Assembly (NCBI GenBank): GCA_009778695.1
Contig: WRFS01000003.1
Coordinates: 1-64,000, forward strand
DNA length: 64,000 nt
Direction: 5' to 3'
Source of the DNA: Oscillospiraceae bacterium
GTDB taxonomy: Bacteria; Bacillota; Clostridia; TANB77; CAG-508
Below the pieces are notes generated by a model. It searched no databases. It was given only the letters and a program-made list of their open reading frames with translations, and was not told the DNA's origin. Each line of letters opens with the position of its first letter. Position 1 is the first letter of the stretch. Shown piece after piece: positions 10,180 through 19,984 of this stretch. A program made the position numbers and the translations under genes.

Positions 10180-11058
10180 TTAACCAGTAACTTTTATTAA
10201 ATAATCATTGCTTTCCAACAATTCAACTACTTCGTTTATGCTCTGCTTTGGAGTTGATGCACCTGCCATAATGCCAATTTTGGCGTATTTCTTAAAGTTA
10301 TTTGCATCTATGTCAGATTTTGTGCTAATAAACACACTATTATCACAGTGTTTACTGGCTATTTCAAATAGTTCTTTCGTATTATTGCTAGTTTTGTCTC
10401 CTATAATTATCATGTAGTCCACTTTTTTAGCAATATCTTCAGTTTCTTTTTGACGCATTTCACTTGTATTGCATATGGTATTTATTGTTTCAAATGTAAT
10501 ATCAGGATTTATGTTGCTTTTTATTAATTGTTCCAACTGTAAAAATTTTTTCATATTAAAAGTAGTTTGAGAAATAAGTACTGCCGATTTTATTTTTGAA
10601 TCTTTTAATTTGCTTAATGCTTCAGGCACATCTTCAACATTTCGAATAACGCTATAATTTTTTTCACAACAACTAACTATGCCAATAATTTCTGGATGTT
10701 CACTTTTGCCTATTAACAATATATAATATCCTTTACTGGAATAATCTTTTACAATTTCATGTATTTTACGAACTTTAGGACATGTAAAATCATTTACTGT
10801 TAATCCTAATGTTTTTGCCTTTTCGTATATATCTTCTGGGATGCCATGTGCTCGTATGATAACATTTCCTTTTGCTTCTTCAATTGTATTTATAAAATAT
10901 GCTCCTTCTTCCTTTAGTCCATCAATTACTTGAGAATTATGTACTAATTCTCCCAAGCAATATACGTTTTTCAATTTTTTAAGTTCTTGTTTTGTTTTTT
11001 CAATAGCATTGGATACTCCAAAACAAAATCCAGACGTTTTACCAACAATTATTTCCAC
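10180..11058 (-). CDS. ispH: 4-hydroxy-3-methylbut-2-enyl diphosphate reductase
   Basis: The last enzyme of the MEP isoprenoid pathway, a [4Fe-4S] protein that reduces HMBPP to IPP and DMAPP. The three cluster cysteines are in GFCFGVSNAI, FTCPKVRKIH and NTICNTSEMRQKET. The motifs RAHGIPEDIYEKAK and TTFNMKKFLQLEQ are also typical. I chose the GTG at 11058 (VEIIVGKTSGFCFG), preceded by GGGGG 9 bases upstream; the longer ATG version would overlap the DUF4160 remnant. 293 residues is normal. ispG lies 1.2 kb away on the same strand, with a small accessory cassette between them. Confidence 0.96.
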   Translation of the reverse strand: MEIIVGKTSGFCFGVSNAIEKTKQELKKLKNVYCLGELVHNSQVIDGLKEEGAYFINTIEEAKGNVIIRAHGIPEDIYEKAKTLGLTVNDFTCPKVRKIHEIVKDYSSKGYYILLIGKSEHPEIIGIVSCCEKNYSVIRNVEDVPEALSKLKDSKIKSAVLISQTTFNMKKFLQLEQLIKSNINPDITFETINTICNTSEMRQKETEDIAKKVDYMIIIGDKTSNNTKELFEIASKHCDNSVFISTKSDIDANNFKKYAKIGIMAGASTPKQSINEVVELLESNDYLIKVTG

Positions 11059-11084
11059 TATATTTATCCCCCGTATTAAACTTT

Positions 11085-11304
11085 TTAACAATAAAATTTT
11101 ATTACATCCATATCAAAATACTCTTTCCATTCTTTACATATTAACAAATAATACCCTGATATTACTTCTAATAATTCATTTAATTCTTTTTGCGGTATAT
11201 GACTATTGTTATTTGCAATTACACAACCGCCCAGCTTTTGTAAGCCATATTTTTGTACTATTTGTATTTGGATTTCCCTTAGATATATGCACGTGGACTT
11301 GCAT
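11085..11304 (-). CDS. DUF4160-like protein, N-terminally truncated, +1 shift at CGG
   Basis: It reads VHVHISKGNPNTNSTKIWLT-KAG in one frame, meets CGG at 11227-11229 and continues in the +1 frame as G-CVIANNNSHIPQKELNELL.. to the stop at 11085. The intact paralogue at 22165-22444 has CGG at exactly the same residue. This copy lacks the first 20 or so residues (the FLGYKIYFW segment), and its start overlaps the end of the preceding gene, so it is partial. DUF4160 proteins are small, often paired with a second small gene in toxin-antitoxin-like couples, of unproven function. It may be decaying, but the tail frame is fully open. Confidence 0.6.
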
Positions 11305-11542
11305 ATTTATAAAACAAATGTGCATTGTTTTCTACTATTTTTGTATAGAATTCAATATCTTCTTCTGAACAATTTTCTACTTTAATCCATTCATAAGTTG
11401 GAAGGATGCATCTTGCACTTTTAAATCCCGTTTCAATTGGTTTTTCAAACTGAACTTCTACTGTCTCTACTCCATCTTTTTCTTTTATTCCTGTATGCAA
11501 TATTGCTGTACCATCACCTAAAGTCACATATGGATATAACAT
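11279..11542 (-). CDS. Small protein of unknown function, first gene of a DUF4160 pair
   Basis: 87 residues starting MLYPYVTLGDGTAILHTGIK (start chosen because it aligns with the start of the paralogue at 22437-22706). The two share YPYVTLGDGT, VEVxFEKPI and LPTYE, plus an acidic C-terminal helix. No signal peptide or membrane segment. In both places it is directly followed by a DUF4160 gene, so the two form a conserved pair, perhaps a toxin-antitoxin-like unit (inference). Here the 3' end is fused into the truncated DUF4160 start, ending KYASPRAYI. Confidence 0.7.
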   Translation of the reverse strand: MLYPYVTLGDGTAILHTGIKEKDGVETVEVQFEKPIETGFKSARCILPTYEWIKVENCSEEDIEFYTKIVENNAHLFYKYASPRAYI

Positions 11543-11588
11543 ATATAACACCTGCTTTCTTTTTTTTATTATTATAACACAGAAAGTA

Positions 11589-12656
11589 TTAATTAGTAAC
11601 ACTATCTTTTAACATTCTTAATATTTCTTCCTTCAACACGTTTACCGCATCCTTTTCTGGTATTTTTTTTATAATTTTTCCTTTTTCGAATAATAAATAT
11701 TCGCCTGTTCCACCTGCAATGCCTATATCCGCTCCTCTTGCTTCACCTGGTCCGTTTACTGCACAGCCCATTACTGCAACTTTTAGTTTGCCGTGTAATC
11801 CGCTTAAAAACTCTTCAATTTCTTTTGCTACAGGTATCAAATCCGTTCCAGTTCTTCCACAAGTAGGGCATGATATTAAAACTGGTACGTCGTTATATAG
11901 TCCACAATTTTTTAATATTTCTTTTGCTGCTTTAATTTCTTCTATAGGATTATCTGATAGAGAAACTCTTATTGTATTTCCAATTCCTTCTTTAAGTATA
12001 ATTCCAAGCCCTATGCTTGATTTTACTAGCCCGCCATAAGCTGTTCCGGCTTCAGTTATTCCTATATGTAACGGGTAATTAAACTTTTTATCTGCTTTCT
12101 CATATGCTTCAACCGTCATCCATAAGTCTGAAGCCTTCAAAGATAAACAGATATCTTTAAAATCTAAATCTTCTAATATCTTTATATGTCTCTCAGCACT
12201 TTCTATCATTGCATCTGCTGTTGGTTTTTTATATTTTTCAAGCAAGTCTTTTTCCAGTGAACCGGCATTTACGCCTATTCTAATAGGTACATGCCTTTCC
12301 TTACATGCATCAACTACTGCTTTTACTTTTTCTTTATCTCCAATATTGCCAGGATTAATTCTTATTTTATCAACATTACTTTCTATTGCTTGCAATGCAA
12401 TTTTATAATCAAAATGAATATCTGCCACTATTGGTATGCTTATTTTTTCCTTTATTTCTTTAATTGCTTTTGCATCTTCTATATCCAAACATGCAACTCT
12501 AATTATTTCACAACCAACATTTGCAAGTTCATTAATTTGTTTTACTGTGGCTTCAATATTTTTTGTTTTTGTATTTGTCATTGATTGGATTACAACGTTA
12601 TCGTTGCCTCCAATTTGAACATTTCCTACGTATATTGCTCTTTTATTACTTCGCAT
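11589..12656 (-). CDS. ispG: 4-hydroxy-3-methylbut-2-en-1-yl diphosphate synthase
   Basis: 355 residues, typical of the short bacterial GcpE/IspG form. The enzyme converts MEcPP to HMBPP using a [4Fe-4S] cluster. N-terminal TIM-barrel motifs are seen: [47 protein letters not shown]. The cluster cysteines are in [12 protein letters not shown] and [20 protein letters not shown]. It supplies the substrate for IspH, encoded 0.5 kb downstream. Its upstream neighbour is a zincin-like gene 14 bases away, so the two are probably cotranscribed. Confidence 0.97.
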   Translation of the reverse strand: MRSNKRAIYVGNVQIGGNDNVVIQSMTNTKTKNIEATVKQINELANVGCEIIRVACLDIEDAKAIKEIKEKISIPIVADIHFDYKIALQAIESNVDKIRINPGNIGDKEKVKAVVDACKERHVPIRIGVNAGSLEKDLLEKYKKPTADAMIESAERHIKILEDLDFKDICLSLKASDLWMTVEAYEKADKKFNYPLHIGITEAGTAYGGLVKSSIGLGIILKEGIGNTIRVSLSDNPIEEIKAAKEILKNCGLYNDVPVLISCPTCGRTGTDLIPVAKEIEEFLSGLHGKLKVAVMGCAVNGPGEARGADIGIAGGTGEYLLFEKGKIIKKIPEKDAVNVLKEEILRMLKDSVTN

Positions 12657-12670
12657 AAACGACTCCTTTT

Positions 12671-14596
12671 TTATTTTTCAATTTTTTTACTATCACTTAT
12701 TGTTCTTTCAGTGATATGGTCATTCATTTTAATTGGCATCACTGTACTATAATCATAAATTGGATTGTCAGGTTTAAGCTGAGCTATAAATGAATCTCTA
12801 GATTTTACAGTATTATCTATCCTTGAATTGGCAGGTAATTGCGTACTAGCTTCTGGTAATAATGACGTTTTGTGTTTGTTCAAAAGATTACTAAAAAAGT
12901 TTTTAAATTTGCTAAACAACGGAACATATCCTGCCGTACCTTCAATTTCATTGCAACTTATACCTGCATCTGTTTGATTCTCTGCGTAATAAATCTTTCT
13001 TGCTTCTTCAATATCTTTAGAATTAATTCCTAAATCTATCTGGTTTTTTGTAGGAGTACAAATTTCATTTGTTTTATGATTTTTGGAATATATTTCTGAT
13101 GTTCCATCAGTGTTAGCAAATATATAAGTATTTGAATCAATGTTATATATTTTAATTTCATTGTCATTGATTCCAAATTGTTGTTTAATAATATCAATAT
13201 ATTCATCATCTTCTATACAACTTATATAAGATGCAAAATCATTTTTTATTATACTAATAGGCTTTCCTTCTTGAAAGATAACATCTAAGTTATAAAAATA
13301 CGGTGAATCTTTTATTTGCATACGTGTACATTTGCTTAAATCAATTTCTTTTATACCCGATAAGTTTTGAATATGCATTTTCGCTATTTTAAAAGAATCT
13401 GGCATTTCGCAATCTCTTAATGGATAAAACTGTACTTCAAAATATTGAAATTGTTCTAATTTCGATATCTCCATCCCTTTTTGTTGTGCTAATTGCATAA
13501 TAAAGTTATATTTGCTGTTATAGTAATTTTTATAGGTATCATCCTCACTAATTCGAGCTGTAACATATTCAAAATTCCTTAATTCAGTCATATAATTAAT
13601 CATATCTTCTTCAGTTTGTACAGTTGATAATTTTTTATCAAAAGCTTTTGTTAATATCATAGCTTGAGCTTCTTTAATATATCTTAATTTTTGTTTTTCG
13701 GGCAAATCTTTTTTTAAAAGTCTATTTGCTCTATGATTTGCATACTCAAACAAATCATCTCCATATAATTCTTTAAATTTGATAAAGAAACCTTCATCTC
13801 CATTTATTATGCTTTCATCAGCCATCCCAGACGGTACTAACTGTGCCATCTGTCTATATATAACTTGTGGAAATTTATACGATGCCTCACGTGAAAAATT
13901 GAACTGAATATTGATATTTTTTTCAAAATAAGTATGCGAATTTTTATCCCCATATTTATCTTCACATATTTTTTCCGTACCCCCTTCTATTAGTCCAGCA
14001 AATTCTTTATAAATGTTTTTAGCAAAACCACTTCTATCAGCTACTTTATGAATTCCCTCGTGTAAAGATATTCTTGCTTTTTCCATTTTTTCAGAAGAGG
14101 ATAAAGAATTATTTGATGACTCATCATACTTTGAATTAATATATATTTTTTTACTTCCAGTATTGTCGTAAGCTCCATCGTCGTTTATTTCGTCATAATA
14201 AATTCCACTGCCATCATTTAGCACATTCATTAAATATTTATAAGAAATATTTGGAAATAATTCATTAATTATTTTAGAAGCAGTATCGCATAATTGGTAT
14301 TCTTCTTCTGTAGTTAATCTTTGTTCACTAGCCGAAATATAAACCGTTTTTATATTGCCTAGATGTTGTAATGAATTTTCTCTAAATAAAACATCTGAAT
14401 CAATTTTTAATTCTTTTTCTATTTCTGTTAAATAAGATTCGTTTTCAATTGGAATATAGTTATCATTTTGATAGAAACAGAATTTTTCATCATTATCTGA
14501 TACAAAATGATATACTACTCCAAAAGAAAATTCGGTTTCGTATGTGTCTATTAAATAATATTCAATTTCATTAAATTTTTTTGTTAAAATTTCCAT
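12671..14596 (-). CDS. Large cytosolic zincin-like protein of unknown function
   Basis: 641 residues with no signal peptide or membrane segment. A metallopeptidase motif HEGIH (H179, E180, H183) is followed by [16 protein letters not shown], whose Glu is about 20 residues downstream and could be the third zinc ligand of a gluzincin. The C-terminal half has no motif I recognise. The region around 535-640 is low-complexity with a Pro/Thr-rich tail. It lies between hydA and ispG, 14 bases from ispG. Similar HExxH-containing large proteins in Clostridia are uncharacterised or effector-like. The peptidase function is an inference from the motif only. Confidence 0.65.
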   Translation of the reverse strand: MEILTKKFNEIEYYLIDTYETEFSFGVVYHFVSDNDEKFCFYQNDNYIPIENESYLTEIEKELKIDSDVLFRENSLQHLGNIKTVYISASEQRLTTEEEYQLCDTASKIINELFPNISYKYLMNVLNDGSGIYYDEINDDGAYDNTGSKKIYINSKYDESSNNSLSSSEKMEKARISLHEGIHKVADRSGFAKNIYKEFAGLIEGGTEKICEDKYGDKNSHTYFEKNINIQFNFSREASYKFPQVIYRQMAQLVPSGMADESIINGDEGFFIKFKELYGDDLFEYANHRANRLLKKDLPEKQKLRYIKEAQAMILTKAFDKKLSTVQTEEDMINYMTELRNFEYVTARISEDDTYKNYYNSKYNFIMQLAQQKGMEISKLEQFQYFEVQFYPLRDCEMPDSFKIAKMHIQNLSGIKEIDLSKCTRMQIKDSPYFYNLDVIFQEGKPISIIKNDFASYISCIEDDEYIDIIKQQFGINDNEIKIYNIDSNTYIFANTDGTSEIYSKNHKTNEICTPTKNQIDLGINSKDIEEARKIYYAENQTDAGISCNEIEGTAGYVPLFSKFKNFFSNLLNKHKTSLLPEASTQLPANSRIDNTVKSRDSFIAQLKPDNPIYDYSTVMPIKMNDHITERTISDSKKIEK

Positions 14597-14635
14597 ACTA
14601 AATTATGACACTCCCTTTAACATTTTTAAAGTTTT

Positions 14636-16361
14636 CTAGTTGGTATGCAACAACTCATGTGCCTTCTTACTGCCTGGATTATCTAAATATTCATTATACA
14701 TTTCTTTCAAATACGGATTTTCATGTGAGCATCTTATTACACTTTTTTCATCTACACTGTATATAGCTTCTGCTCTTAATTTTCTAACATCTACTGTACT
14801 AAGTGTAGTGGCGTTGCATATTGGCTGTCCACCTCCCATTATACATCCTCCAGGACACGCCATTATTTCAACAAATTGATAATCGGCTTTTCCGCTTTTT
14901 ATTTCTTCTAATATCTTTCTCGCATTGCCTAGTCCATTTGCAACAACTACTTTAATTTCTTTGTCTGCAATATTAACTGTTGCCCTTCTTACGCCTTCTT
15001 CACCACGAACTTGATTAAACTCTATTTTATCTAATTTTTTCCATGTTAAAGTTTCTGCAACTGTTCTTAGTGCTGCTTCCATTACTCCGCCTGCTGTACC
15101 AAATATTGCTCCTGCTCCACTTGCTTCTCCAATAGGATTATCAAACACTTCATCTTCTAGGTTAACAAAATCAATGCCTTCTTGTTTTATAAGTTTAGCC
15201 AATTCTCTTGTTGTTATTACTAAGTCTACGTCATTTAAGATATTCCCATTTTCATCTGTTTGATGCATCTCTGGTCTTGTTATTTCATATTTTTTGGCCG
15301 TACATGGCATTACAGAAACTAAGAATATTTTACTTGGGTCCAGTCCTTGTTTCTTGGCATAATATGATTTTAATATTGCTCCAAACATTTGATGTGGAGA
15401 TTTGCATGTTGATAAATGTGGTTTTAGTTCTGGATAATTTTGTTCTAAAAACCTAACCCAGCCTGGACTACAAGATGTTATCATTGGTAATGTTTTATTA
15501 TATTGAAGCCTATCAATAAATTCATGTGCTTCTTCTATTATAGTTGCATCTGCTCCTGTATTTGTGTCAAAAACTTTATAAAATCCAAGTTTTCTTAATG
15601 AAGCAACCATTTTGCCTGCTACATTAGTACCAATAGGCATGCCAAATTCTTCTCCTAATGCAACCCTTACTGCTGGTGCAGTTTGAGCTATAACAAATAA
15701 ATTCTTGTCCTGTAATTTTTCTAAAACTATTTTGGTGTTATCCTTTTCTTTTAATGCTCCAACTGGGCATACTCTCACGCATTGTCCACAAAATGTACAG
15801 TTCACATCATTTAAACTTTCATCATAATAGGTCGCCACTCTTGAATCTCTTCCCCTGCTTGCCATTGCAATTGCACTTACACTTTGAACGTTCTTACATA
15901 CAGAAATACATCTTTTACACAATACGCATTTACTATCATCTCTAACTATTGAAGGTGACAAGTTATCAAGCTTTCCAGTTTTATCTCCCGGATAGTCTAA
16001 TTCGTCAATGCCAAAATCTATTGCTAGTTTTTGTAATTCACATTTCCCGTCTCTAGTACACATTAAGCATCTTCTATTATGGTCGGATAAAATTAATTCT
16101 AACATTGTTTTTCTGGTTTTTTGCAAATCTGAAGTATTTGTTTTTACAATCATGCCTTCCCCGTGCTTTTTCAATACATGAGGCTACGTAACCTCTTCTT
16201 CCTTCAATTTCTACAAGGCACATTCTACATGAGCCTATTTCATTTATTTCTTTTAGATAGCAAAGTGTTGGGATTTTTATTTGAACTTGTCTAGCCGCTT
16301 CTAATATTGTTGTACCTTCTTCTACGGTTACTTCTATACCGTCGATATTTAGTTTAATCAT
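14636..16361 (-). CDS. hydA: [FeFe] hydrogenase catalytic subunit HydA, read across a +1 shift at CGG
   Basis: Start at 16361 (MIKLNIDGIEVTVEEGTTIL) with an AGAGGAGG ribosome site. Domains: N-terminal [2Fe-2S] ferredoxin (CYLKEINEIGSCRMC), His-Cys3 cluster (HNRRCLMCTRDGKCE), two [4Fe-4S] motifs (CVLCKRCISVC, CTFCGQCVRVCP), then H-cluster motifs TSCSPGW, MPCTAKK and ACPGGCIMGGGQP. After residue 66 the frame meets CGG at 16161-16163. Skipping C continues as ..IEKA-GEGMIVKT.., the expected KVxEGM junction, giving about 574 residues, the usual length. Without the shift the ferredoxin domain is cut from the enzyme. Its electron-transfer partners nuoE/nuoF lie 6.5 kb upstream. Together they probably form an NAD- and ferredoxin-linked (bifurcating) hydrogenase. 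Confidence 0.92.
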
Positions 16362-16420
16362 TTGTTTTCCTCCTCTGTACATTTTTATTATATATGATAA
16401 CATTTTAAAAACAGATATCT

Positions 16421-16939
16421 CTAATTTATTGAACTAAGATACTTTTCAAAGGTTTTTATAAATCTTTCTAAATCCTCTTGTGTAACTTCACCAATTTTAA
16501 ATTGTATTGAAACCTCTTCAATCTTTATTAAATCATCACATTTTACTATACTATCTTTATTCAAATTATTAATACTATCTTTTTTTAGCTCTTCGTTATA
16601 TGGATAATTAATTTTATGTACTTGTGAAGATAAAAGAAAGCCGAAATAATCTATATTAACAGCTTGTCCATCATCTATTATAACAAAAATATGACTTGTT
16701 CCGGTCTTTCCATTCTTATATTTATAATTTGTTACAAAAACTATATCTCTAATATTAAATTTTTTCTTTTTTTTAACCTTTCCTTCTAAAGAAGTATAAT
16801 ATTTGATTTCATCTTCAGCTACAGCAGTTTTTTTAGCTTCATCAGTTTCTAAAAAATCATCATATGTTTTTATTAGATTTTTTTCTTTTGCTTTGTTAAC
16901 AAGCTTTTTAACTTTGTTTTTATGCAGATTTTTAACCAT
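16421..16939 (-). CDS. Hypothetical protein, 172 residues
   Basis: I do not recognise a family. The N-terminus is very basic (HKNKVKKLVNKAKEKN). The middle holds a KKKKKFNIRDIVFVTNYKYK block and then a hydrophobic strand region (SHIFVIIDDGQAVNIDYFGF), which could be a small beta-barrel. The C-terminus is an acidic amphipathic helix (TQEDLERFIKTFEKYL). No signal peptide. It has its own promoter at 16998-17026, nearly identical in sequence to the promoter of the 22437-22706 gene. It is the last gene of the island before hydA. Confidence 0.6.
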   Translation of the reverse strand: MVKNLHKNKVKKLVNKAKEKNLIKTYDDFLETDEAKKTAVAEDEIKYYTSLEGKVKKKKKFNIRDIVFVTNYKYKNGKTGTSHIFVIIDDGQAVNIDYFGFLLSSQVHKINYPYNEELKKDSINNLNKDSIVKCDDLIKIEEVSIQFKIGEVTQEDLERFIKTFEKYLSSIN

Positions 16940-16997
16940 TTAAATTACCTCCTTCTCATATAATATTAATATTCTCAAGTTTTGTAAATACAATACT

Positions 16998-17026
16998 ATT
17001 ATAACAGAAAATTCATATAAAATCAA
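16998..17026 (-). promoter_or_regulatory. Sigma-A-type promoter of the 16421-16939 gene
   Basis: On the minus strand, TTGATT (17021-17026) and TATAAT (16998-17003) are 17 bases apart. The whole region 16937-17030 is a diverged duplicate of 22705-22800, and the -35/-10 boxes are the best preserved part. Confidence 0.75.
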
Positions 17027-17105
17027 AACATTTTTTACAGCTATTCTTGTAATGTATAATTTAATTTTAATTTATCTTATTTAAATAAAAATCTTTGTGG
17101 TAAAG

Positions 17106-17167
17106 TTATTTCGGTATGCCGAAATAATGTATAACTTTTGTGAGGTTATTTCGATTGGTCGAAATAA
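17106..17167. repeat. Tandem pair of 9-bp hairpins with 4-base loops
   Basis: TTATTTCGG-tatg-CCGAAATAA (17106-17127) is followed 18 bases on by TTATTTCGA-ttgg-TCGAAATAA (17146-17167). The second overlaps the stop codon of the 17146-17607 gene. The same geometry (9-bp stem, 4-base loop, different sequence) recurs at 22827-22848, the other end of the island. No U-tract follows, so a simple terminator is not obvious. Confidence 0.7.
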
Positions 17168-17607
17168 TTAAAAAATCCTTTTATTTTATTTATTATTCTT
17201 TTAAATAGCGATAATTCTTCATGTACTACCATTGCATCTTCTTCTGTTTTTTCTATAATGCTTGGTTTTTCTCTATTTTTGAATAAATTGTCTGGATTAT
17301 ATTTTTCTTTTATTTCATTTTGATAATTGATGTTATTTTGAGTGTATATTTCTGTTAATTCTTTTTTCTTTTCTTCGTCTTTCTCCCAATATTGCAAATT
17401 TAATCCTGCAATAATAGCAAGTGTTTTTCTTTTTAAGGTCTGTTCTTTAATAGGTGTATCAGCATTTAGTGTAGGTATGTATGAATTATCCATTTCTCGT
17501 TTGAAAAAGTTTCTTAACTTTAATGGGATTTTATTTGATAATTCTTCTCCTATTAATTCTAAAAATCTATTAACTTCTGAATATGCTTGTCTTGTTTCTA
17601 CATCCAT
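17146..17607 (-). CDS. Module 1 small protein (paralogue of 19530-19979)
   Basis: 153 residues, highly similar to the 149-residue protein at 19530-19979 (same start MDVETRQAYSEVNRFLELIG, nearly identical to about residue 140). No recognised family. Helical N-terminus, conserved KIPLKLRNFFKREMDNSYIP and TLKRKTLAIIAGLNLQYW. The C-terminal basic/hydrophobic end (LFKRIINKIKGFFNYF) could contact membrane or a partner. It starts 5 bases after the large module gene ends, so the two are cotranscribed and probably interact (inference). The paralogue pair shows that the two-gene module was duplicated as a unit. Confidence 0.75.
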   Translation of the reverse strand: MDVETRQAYSEVNRFLELIGEELSNKIPLKLRNFFKREMDNSYIPTLNADTPIKEQTLKRKTLAIIAGLNLQYWEKDEEKKKELTEIYTQNNINYQNEIKEKYNPDNLFKNREKPSIIEKTEEDAMVVHEELSLFKRIINKIKGFFNYFDQSK

Positions 17608-17612
17608 TTTTA

Positions 17613-18365
17613 TTATCCTCCAATAACATTTTCTTCAGTAGTCTTTTGTGGTTGTTCAAAGTTTTTTTCCGCTTGATTGATTTCTTTATTTGCATTGCTT
17701 ATTTCATCAGATGTTATTCCCTTGGCTAATCCATCTTTTATTGCACCATCAAGCAGCTGATATCCTGTTTGTTTATTCGTTATTCTATGTTGTTGCCTTA
17801 TATTAGAGTATTCATTATTAGTAGATTTACCAACAATATTGCCATTCGGATTATAATTAGGATCAATAGCTCCGCTACTGCCACCATTCGGATTACTATA
17901 AGCAAAATCATTAGCTCCGCTATTAATATTACTATTATTCGGATTATTAAATCGACTATTAGGACCTCTACTAAGTAGTTGCCTTCTAGTCTCCTCATAA
18001 AGCATTCTCCAGATTGATGGTGCATTCTTCGTATCTTTAATATCTTCTAATCTCCTTATGCTCTGATTTCTACTCCTATTTTGAGAATTATTAGTTTTAA
18101 TACTAATATTACTATTCAGATTATAATTAGGATCAATAGCTCCGTTATTACCACCACCACCACCATTCGGATTACTATGTGATATATTTATTTTATTGGT
18201 AGTATTAACAGCTCCCATACCAAACATTTCTATAATAGTGTCCTCATACATCATTCTTCCAATATCCCAAATTGATTCAACTCCATTCTGCTTTATAAGT
18301 CTTTCGTCTCTTCTTCCACGTAATTTTTCTGCATATTTCACTATTGTTAAATCTTCTAATTTCAT
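17613..18365 (-). CDS. Module 1 large protein with C-terminal ENVIGG tail
   Basis: About 250 residues from the chosen start (MKLEDLTIVKYAEKLRGRRD; Shine-Dalgarno GGAGG). The N-terminus resembles that of the 19985-22129 protein (RGRRDERLIKQ versus KGRKEARLRKQ), and the last 50 residues match it, ending in the identical EQPQKTTEENVIGG. Between them is an Asn/Gly-rich region with repeated units (SNPNGG..GAIDPNYN.N.NI) and two copies of a short IWRM(L/M)YE motif. No signal peptide or membrane segment. The conserved ends with a variable centre suggest an exchangeable middle on shared targeting or interaction ends (inference). Function unknown. Confidence 0.7.
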   Translation of the reverse strand: MKLEDLTIVKYAEKLRGRRDERLIKQNGVESIWDIGRMMYEDTIIEMFGMGAVNTTNKINISHSNPNGGGGGNNGAIDPNYNLNSNISIKTNNSQNRSRNQSIRRLEDIKDTKNAPSIWRMLYEETRRQLLSRGPNSRFNNPNNSNINSGANDFAYSNPNGGSSGAIDPNYNPNGNIVGKSTNNEYSNIRQQHRITNKQTGYQLLDGAIKDGLAKGITSDEISNANKEINQAEKNFEQPQKTTEENVIGG

Positions 18366-18400
18366 AACTACCTCCATATTTTATTATTCGAAAATTACTT

Positions 18401-18480
18401 TTAGCAATAGAACTTTATTGTATCTACTTTAAAATGTTTTTTCCATTCAATACATATTAAAAAATATATTATGCCTTACT
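18401..18480 (-). pseudogene. C-terminal remnant of a DUF4160 gene
   Basis: Reading minus, the stretch encodes LICIEWKKHFKVDTIKFYC and a stop, nearly identical to the end of the DUF4160 gene at 22165-22444. The DNA from here through the ribosome site of the next gene (18366-18470) matches 22130-22235 almost base for base. So module 1 carries the tail of its former upstream neighbour, and the rest was lost or replaced by the RhuM-like gene side. Confidence 0.8.
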
Positions 18481-18488
18481 ATTTCTTC

Positions 18489-19511
18489 CTATGTATTATT
18501 TTCAATTATGTTTGTTTCGTCAATTAATTTATCAAAATCTGAAATATATCTTTTATCTTGAATAATTTTAAATTTATTATATTCTGTTTCTGCTTTCTCT
18601 TTTGCTTGCTCATGAGATATAGAGCCTTTATCTGACAATACGTCATAATCGTTAGTTGATAATGTAATGTCAACTCTTTTTATCCAGTCAGTCATCTTCA
18701 TTGCGATTTGCCTTTCAGCCCTATTTTCAGCAATATCTAAAAATATATTAACAATGCTGTTTAAATCTTTAAGTTCTTGTTCTTTTAGATAATTTTTTGC
18801 AATTGCGATATCACTTTTTAAAATTTTTCCATCAGGTGATTTTTGCCAATTGGTAAGTCCCATATTTTCTATCTTGCTGTCAACACGATTATATATTATT
18901 TCCGCAGCTGTATTCTTTGTTATAGCATAATGAAATTTGTTTTGAATTGTAGCATAAAAATCTCTTGCTATTTCGCTTGTTTTATCATAATCAATAGAAC
19001 ATTCTGCAAATATATCCGTTATTTTTTGATAAAACATTCTTTCACTTGTTCGGATTAGTTTTATTCTTTCGAGTAATCTTTTAAAGTATTCTTGGTCGCC
19101 TTTTCTTGCTTTCATAAATCTATCGTCATCAAGTGCAAAACCTTGTATCATGTAGTCTTTAATAATTTTGTTTGCCCATGTTCTAAATTTAATTGCTTTT
19201 TTAGAGTTTGTTCTGAAACCTACTGAAATTATCATGTCTAAATTATAATAATCAATATTCCTTTTTACCTCTCTATTTCCCTCTTTCTGAACTTGTGCAA
19301 TTTTTGCACAAGTTGAACTTCTATCTAATTCATTATCATTATATATATTATTTATATGTTTAGTAATAACACTTCTTTCAATATCAAATAATTGGGCAAT
19401 CTTTTCAGTATTAAGCCATACATTCTCATTTTCATAAAACACTTCAACTCTAATGTTTTCTTCATCTGTATAAATTAAAATTTCATTTTTAATTTCTTCT
19501 ATTTCGTTCAC
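18489..19511 (-). CDS. RhuM-family protein (virulence RhuM-like)
   Basis: 340 residues. The N-terminal part fits the RhuM family: IRVEVFYENENVWLNTEKIAQLFDIERSVITKHINNIY, resembling a winged-helix Bro/KilA-like fold, then NIDYYNLDMIISVGFRTNSKKAIKFRTWANKIIKDYMIQGF. The rest is helical. Genes of this kind are common on genomic islands and near defence or toxin loci. The family's biochemical role is not settled. It lies between the two paralogous modules, after the DUF4160 tail, which supports insertion or rearrangement inside the island. Confidence 0.85.
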   Translation of the reverse strand: MNEIEEIKNEILIYTDEENIRVEVFYENENVWLNTEKIAQLFDIERSVITKHINNIYNDNELDRSSTCAKIAQVQKEGNREVKRNIDYYNLDMIISVGFRTNSKKAIKFRTWANKIIKDYMIQGFALDDDRFMKARKGDQEYFKRLLERIKLIRTSERMFYQKITDIFAECSIDYDKTSEIARDFYATIQNKFHYAITKNTAAEIIYNRVDSKIENMGLTNWQKSPDGKILKSDIAIAKNYLKEQELKDLNSIVNIFLDIAENRAERQIAMKMTDWIKRVDITLSTNDYDVLSDKGSISHEQAKEKAETEYNKFKIIQDKRYISDFDKLIDETNIIENNT

Positions 19512-19529
19512 TCTCTTTCCTAAAATTGT

Positions 19530-19979
19530 TTATTTTATAGCAAAAATATTTTTTATTTTATTTACTATTCTTTTAAACAAAGATAATTCTTCATGCACTA
19601 CCATTGCATCTTCTTCTGTTTTTTCTATAATGCTTGGTCTTTCTCTATTTTTAAATAAATTATCTGGATTATATTTTTCTTTTATTTCATTTTGATAATT
19701 GATGTTATTTTGAGTGTATATTTCTGTTAATTCTTTTTTCTTTTCTTCGTCTTTCACCCAATATTGCAAATTTAATCCTGCAATAATAGCAAGTGTTTTT
19801 CTTTTTAACGTCTGTTCTTTAATAGGTGTATCAGCATTTAATGTAGGTATGTATGAGTTATCCATTTCTCGTTTGAAAAAGTTTCTTAATTTTAATGGAA
19901 TTTTACTTGATAATTCTTCTCCTATTAGTTCCAAAAATCTATTAACTTCAGAATATGCTTGTCTTGTTTCTACATCCAT
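19530..19979 (-). CDS. Module 2 small protein (paralogue of 17146-17607)
   Basis: 149 residues, almost identical to the module 1 small protein until about residue 140, then ending FKRIVNKIKNIFAIK. The difference at the C-terminus lies just where the DNA similarity between modules ends. It begins 5 bases after the 19985-22129 gene, so the two are coupled. No recognised domain. The strong conservation of both copies compared with the variable large partner suggests that the small protein serves a common function for both large ones (inference). Confidence 0.75.
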   Translation of the reverse strand: MDVETRQAYSEVNRFLELIGEELSSKIPLKLRNFFKREMDNSYIPTLNADTPIKEQTLKRKTLAIIAGLNLQYWVKDEEKKKELTEIYTQNNINYQNEIKEKYNPDNLFKNRERPSIIEKTEEDAMVVHEELSLFKRIVNKIKNIFAIK

Positions 19980-19984
19980 TTTTA

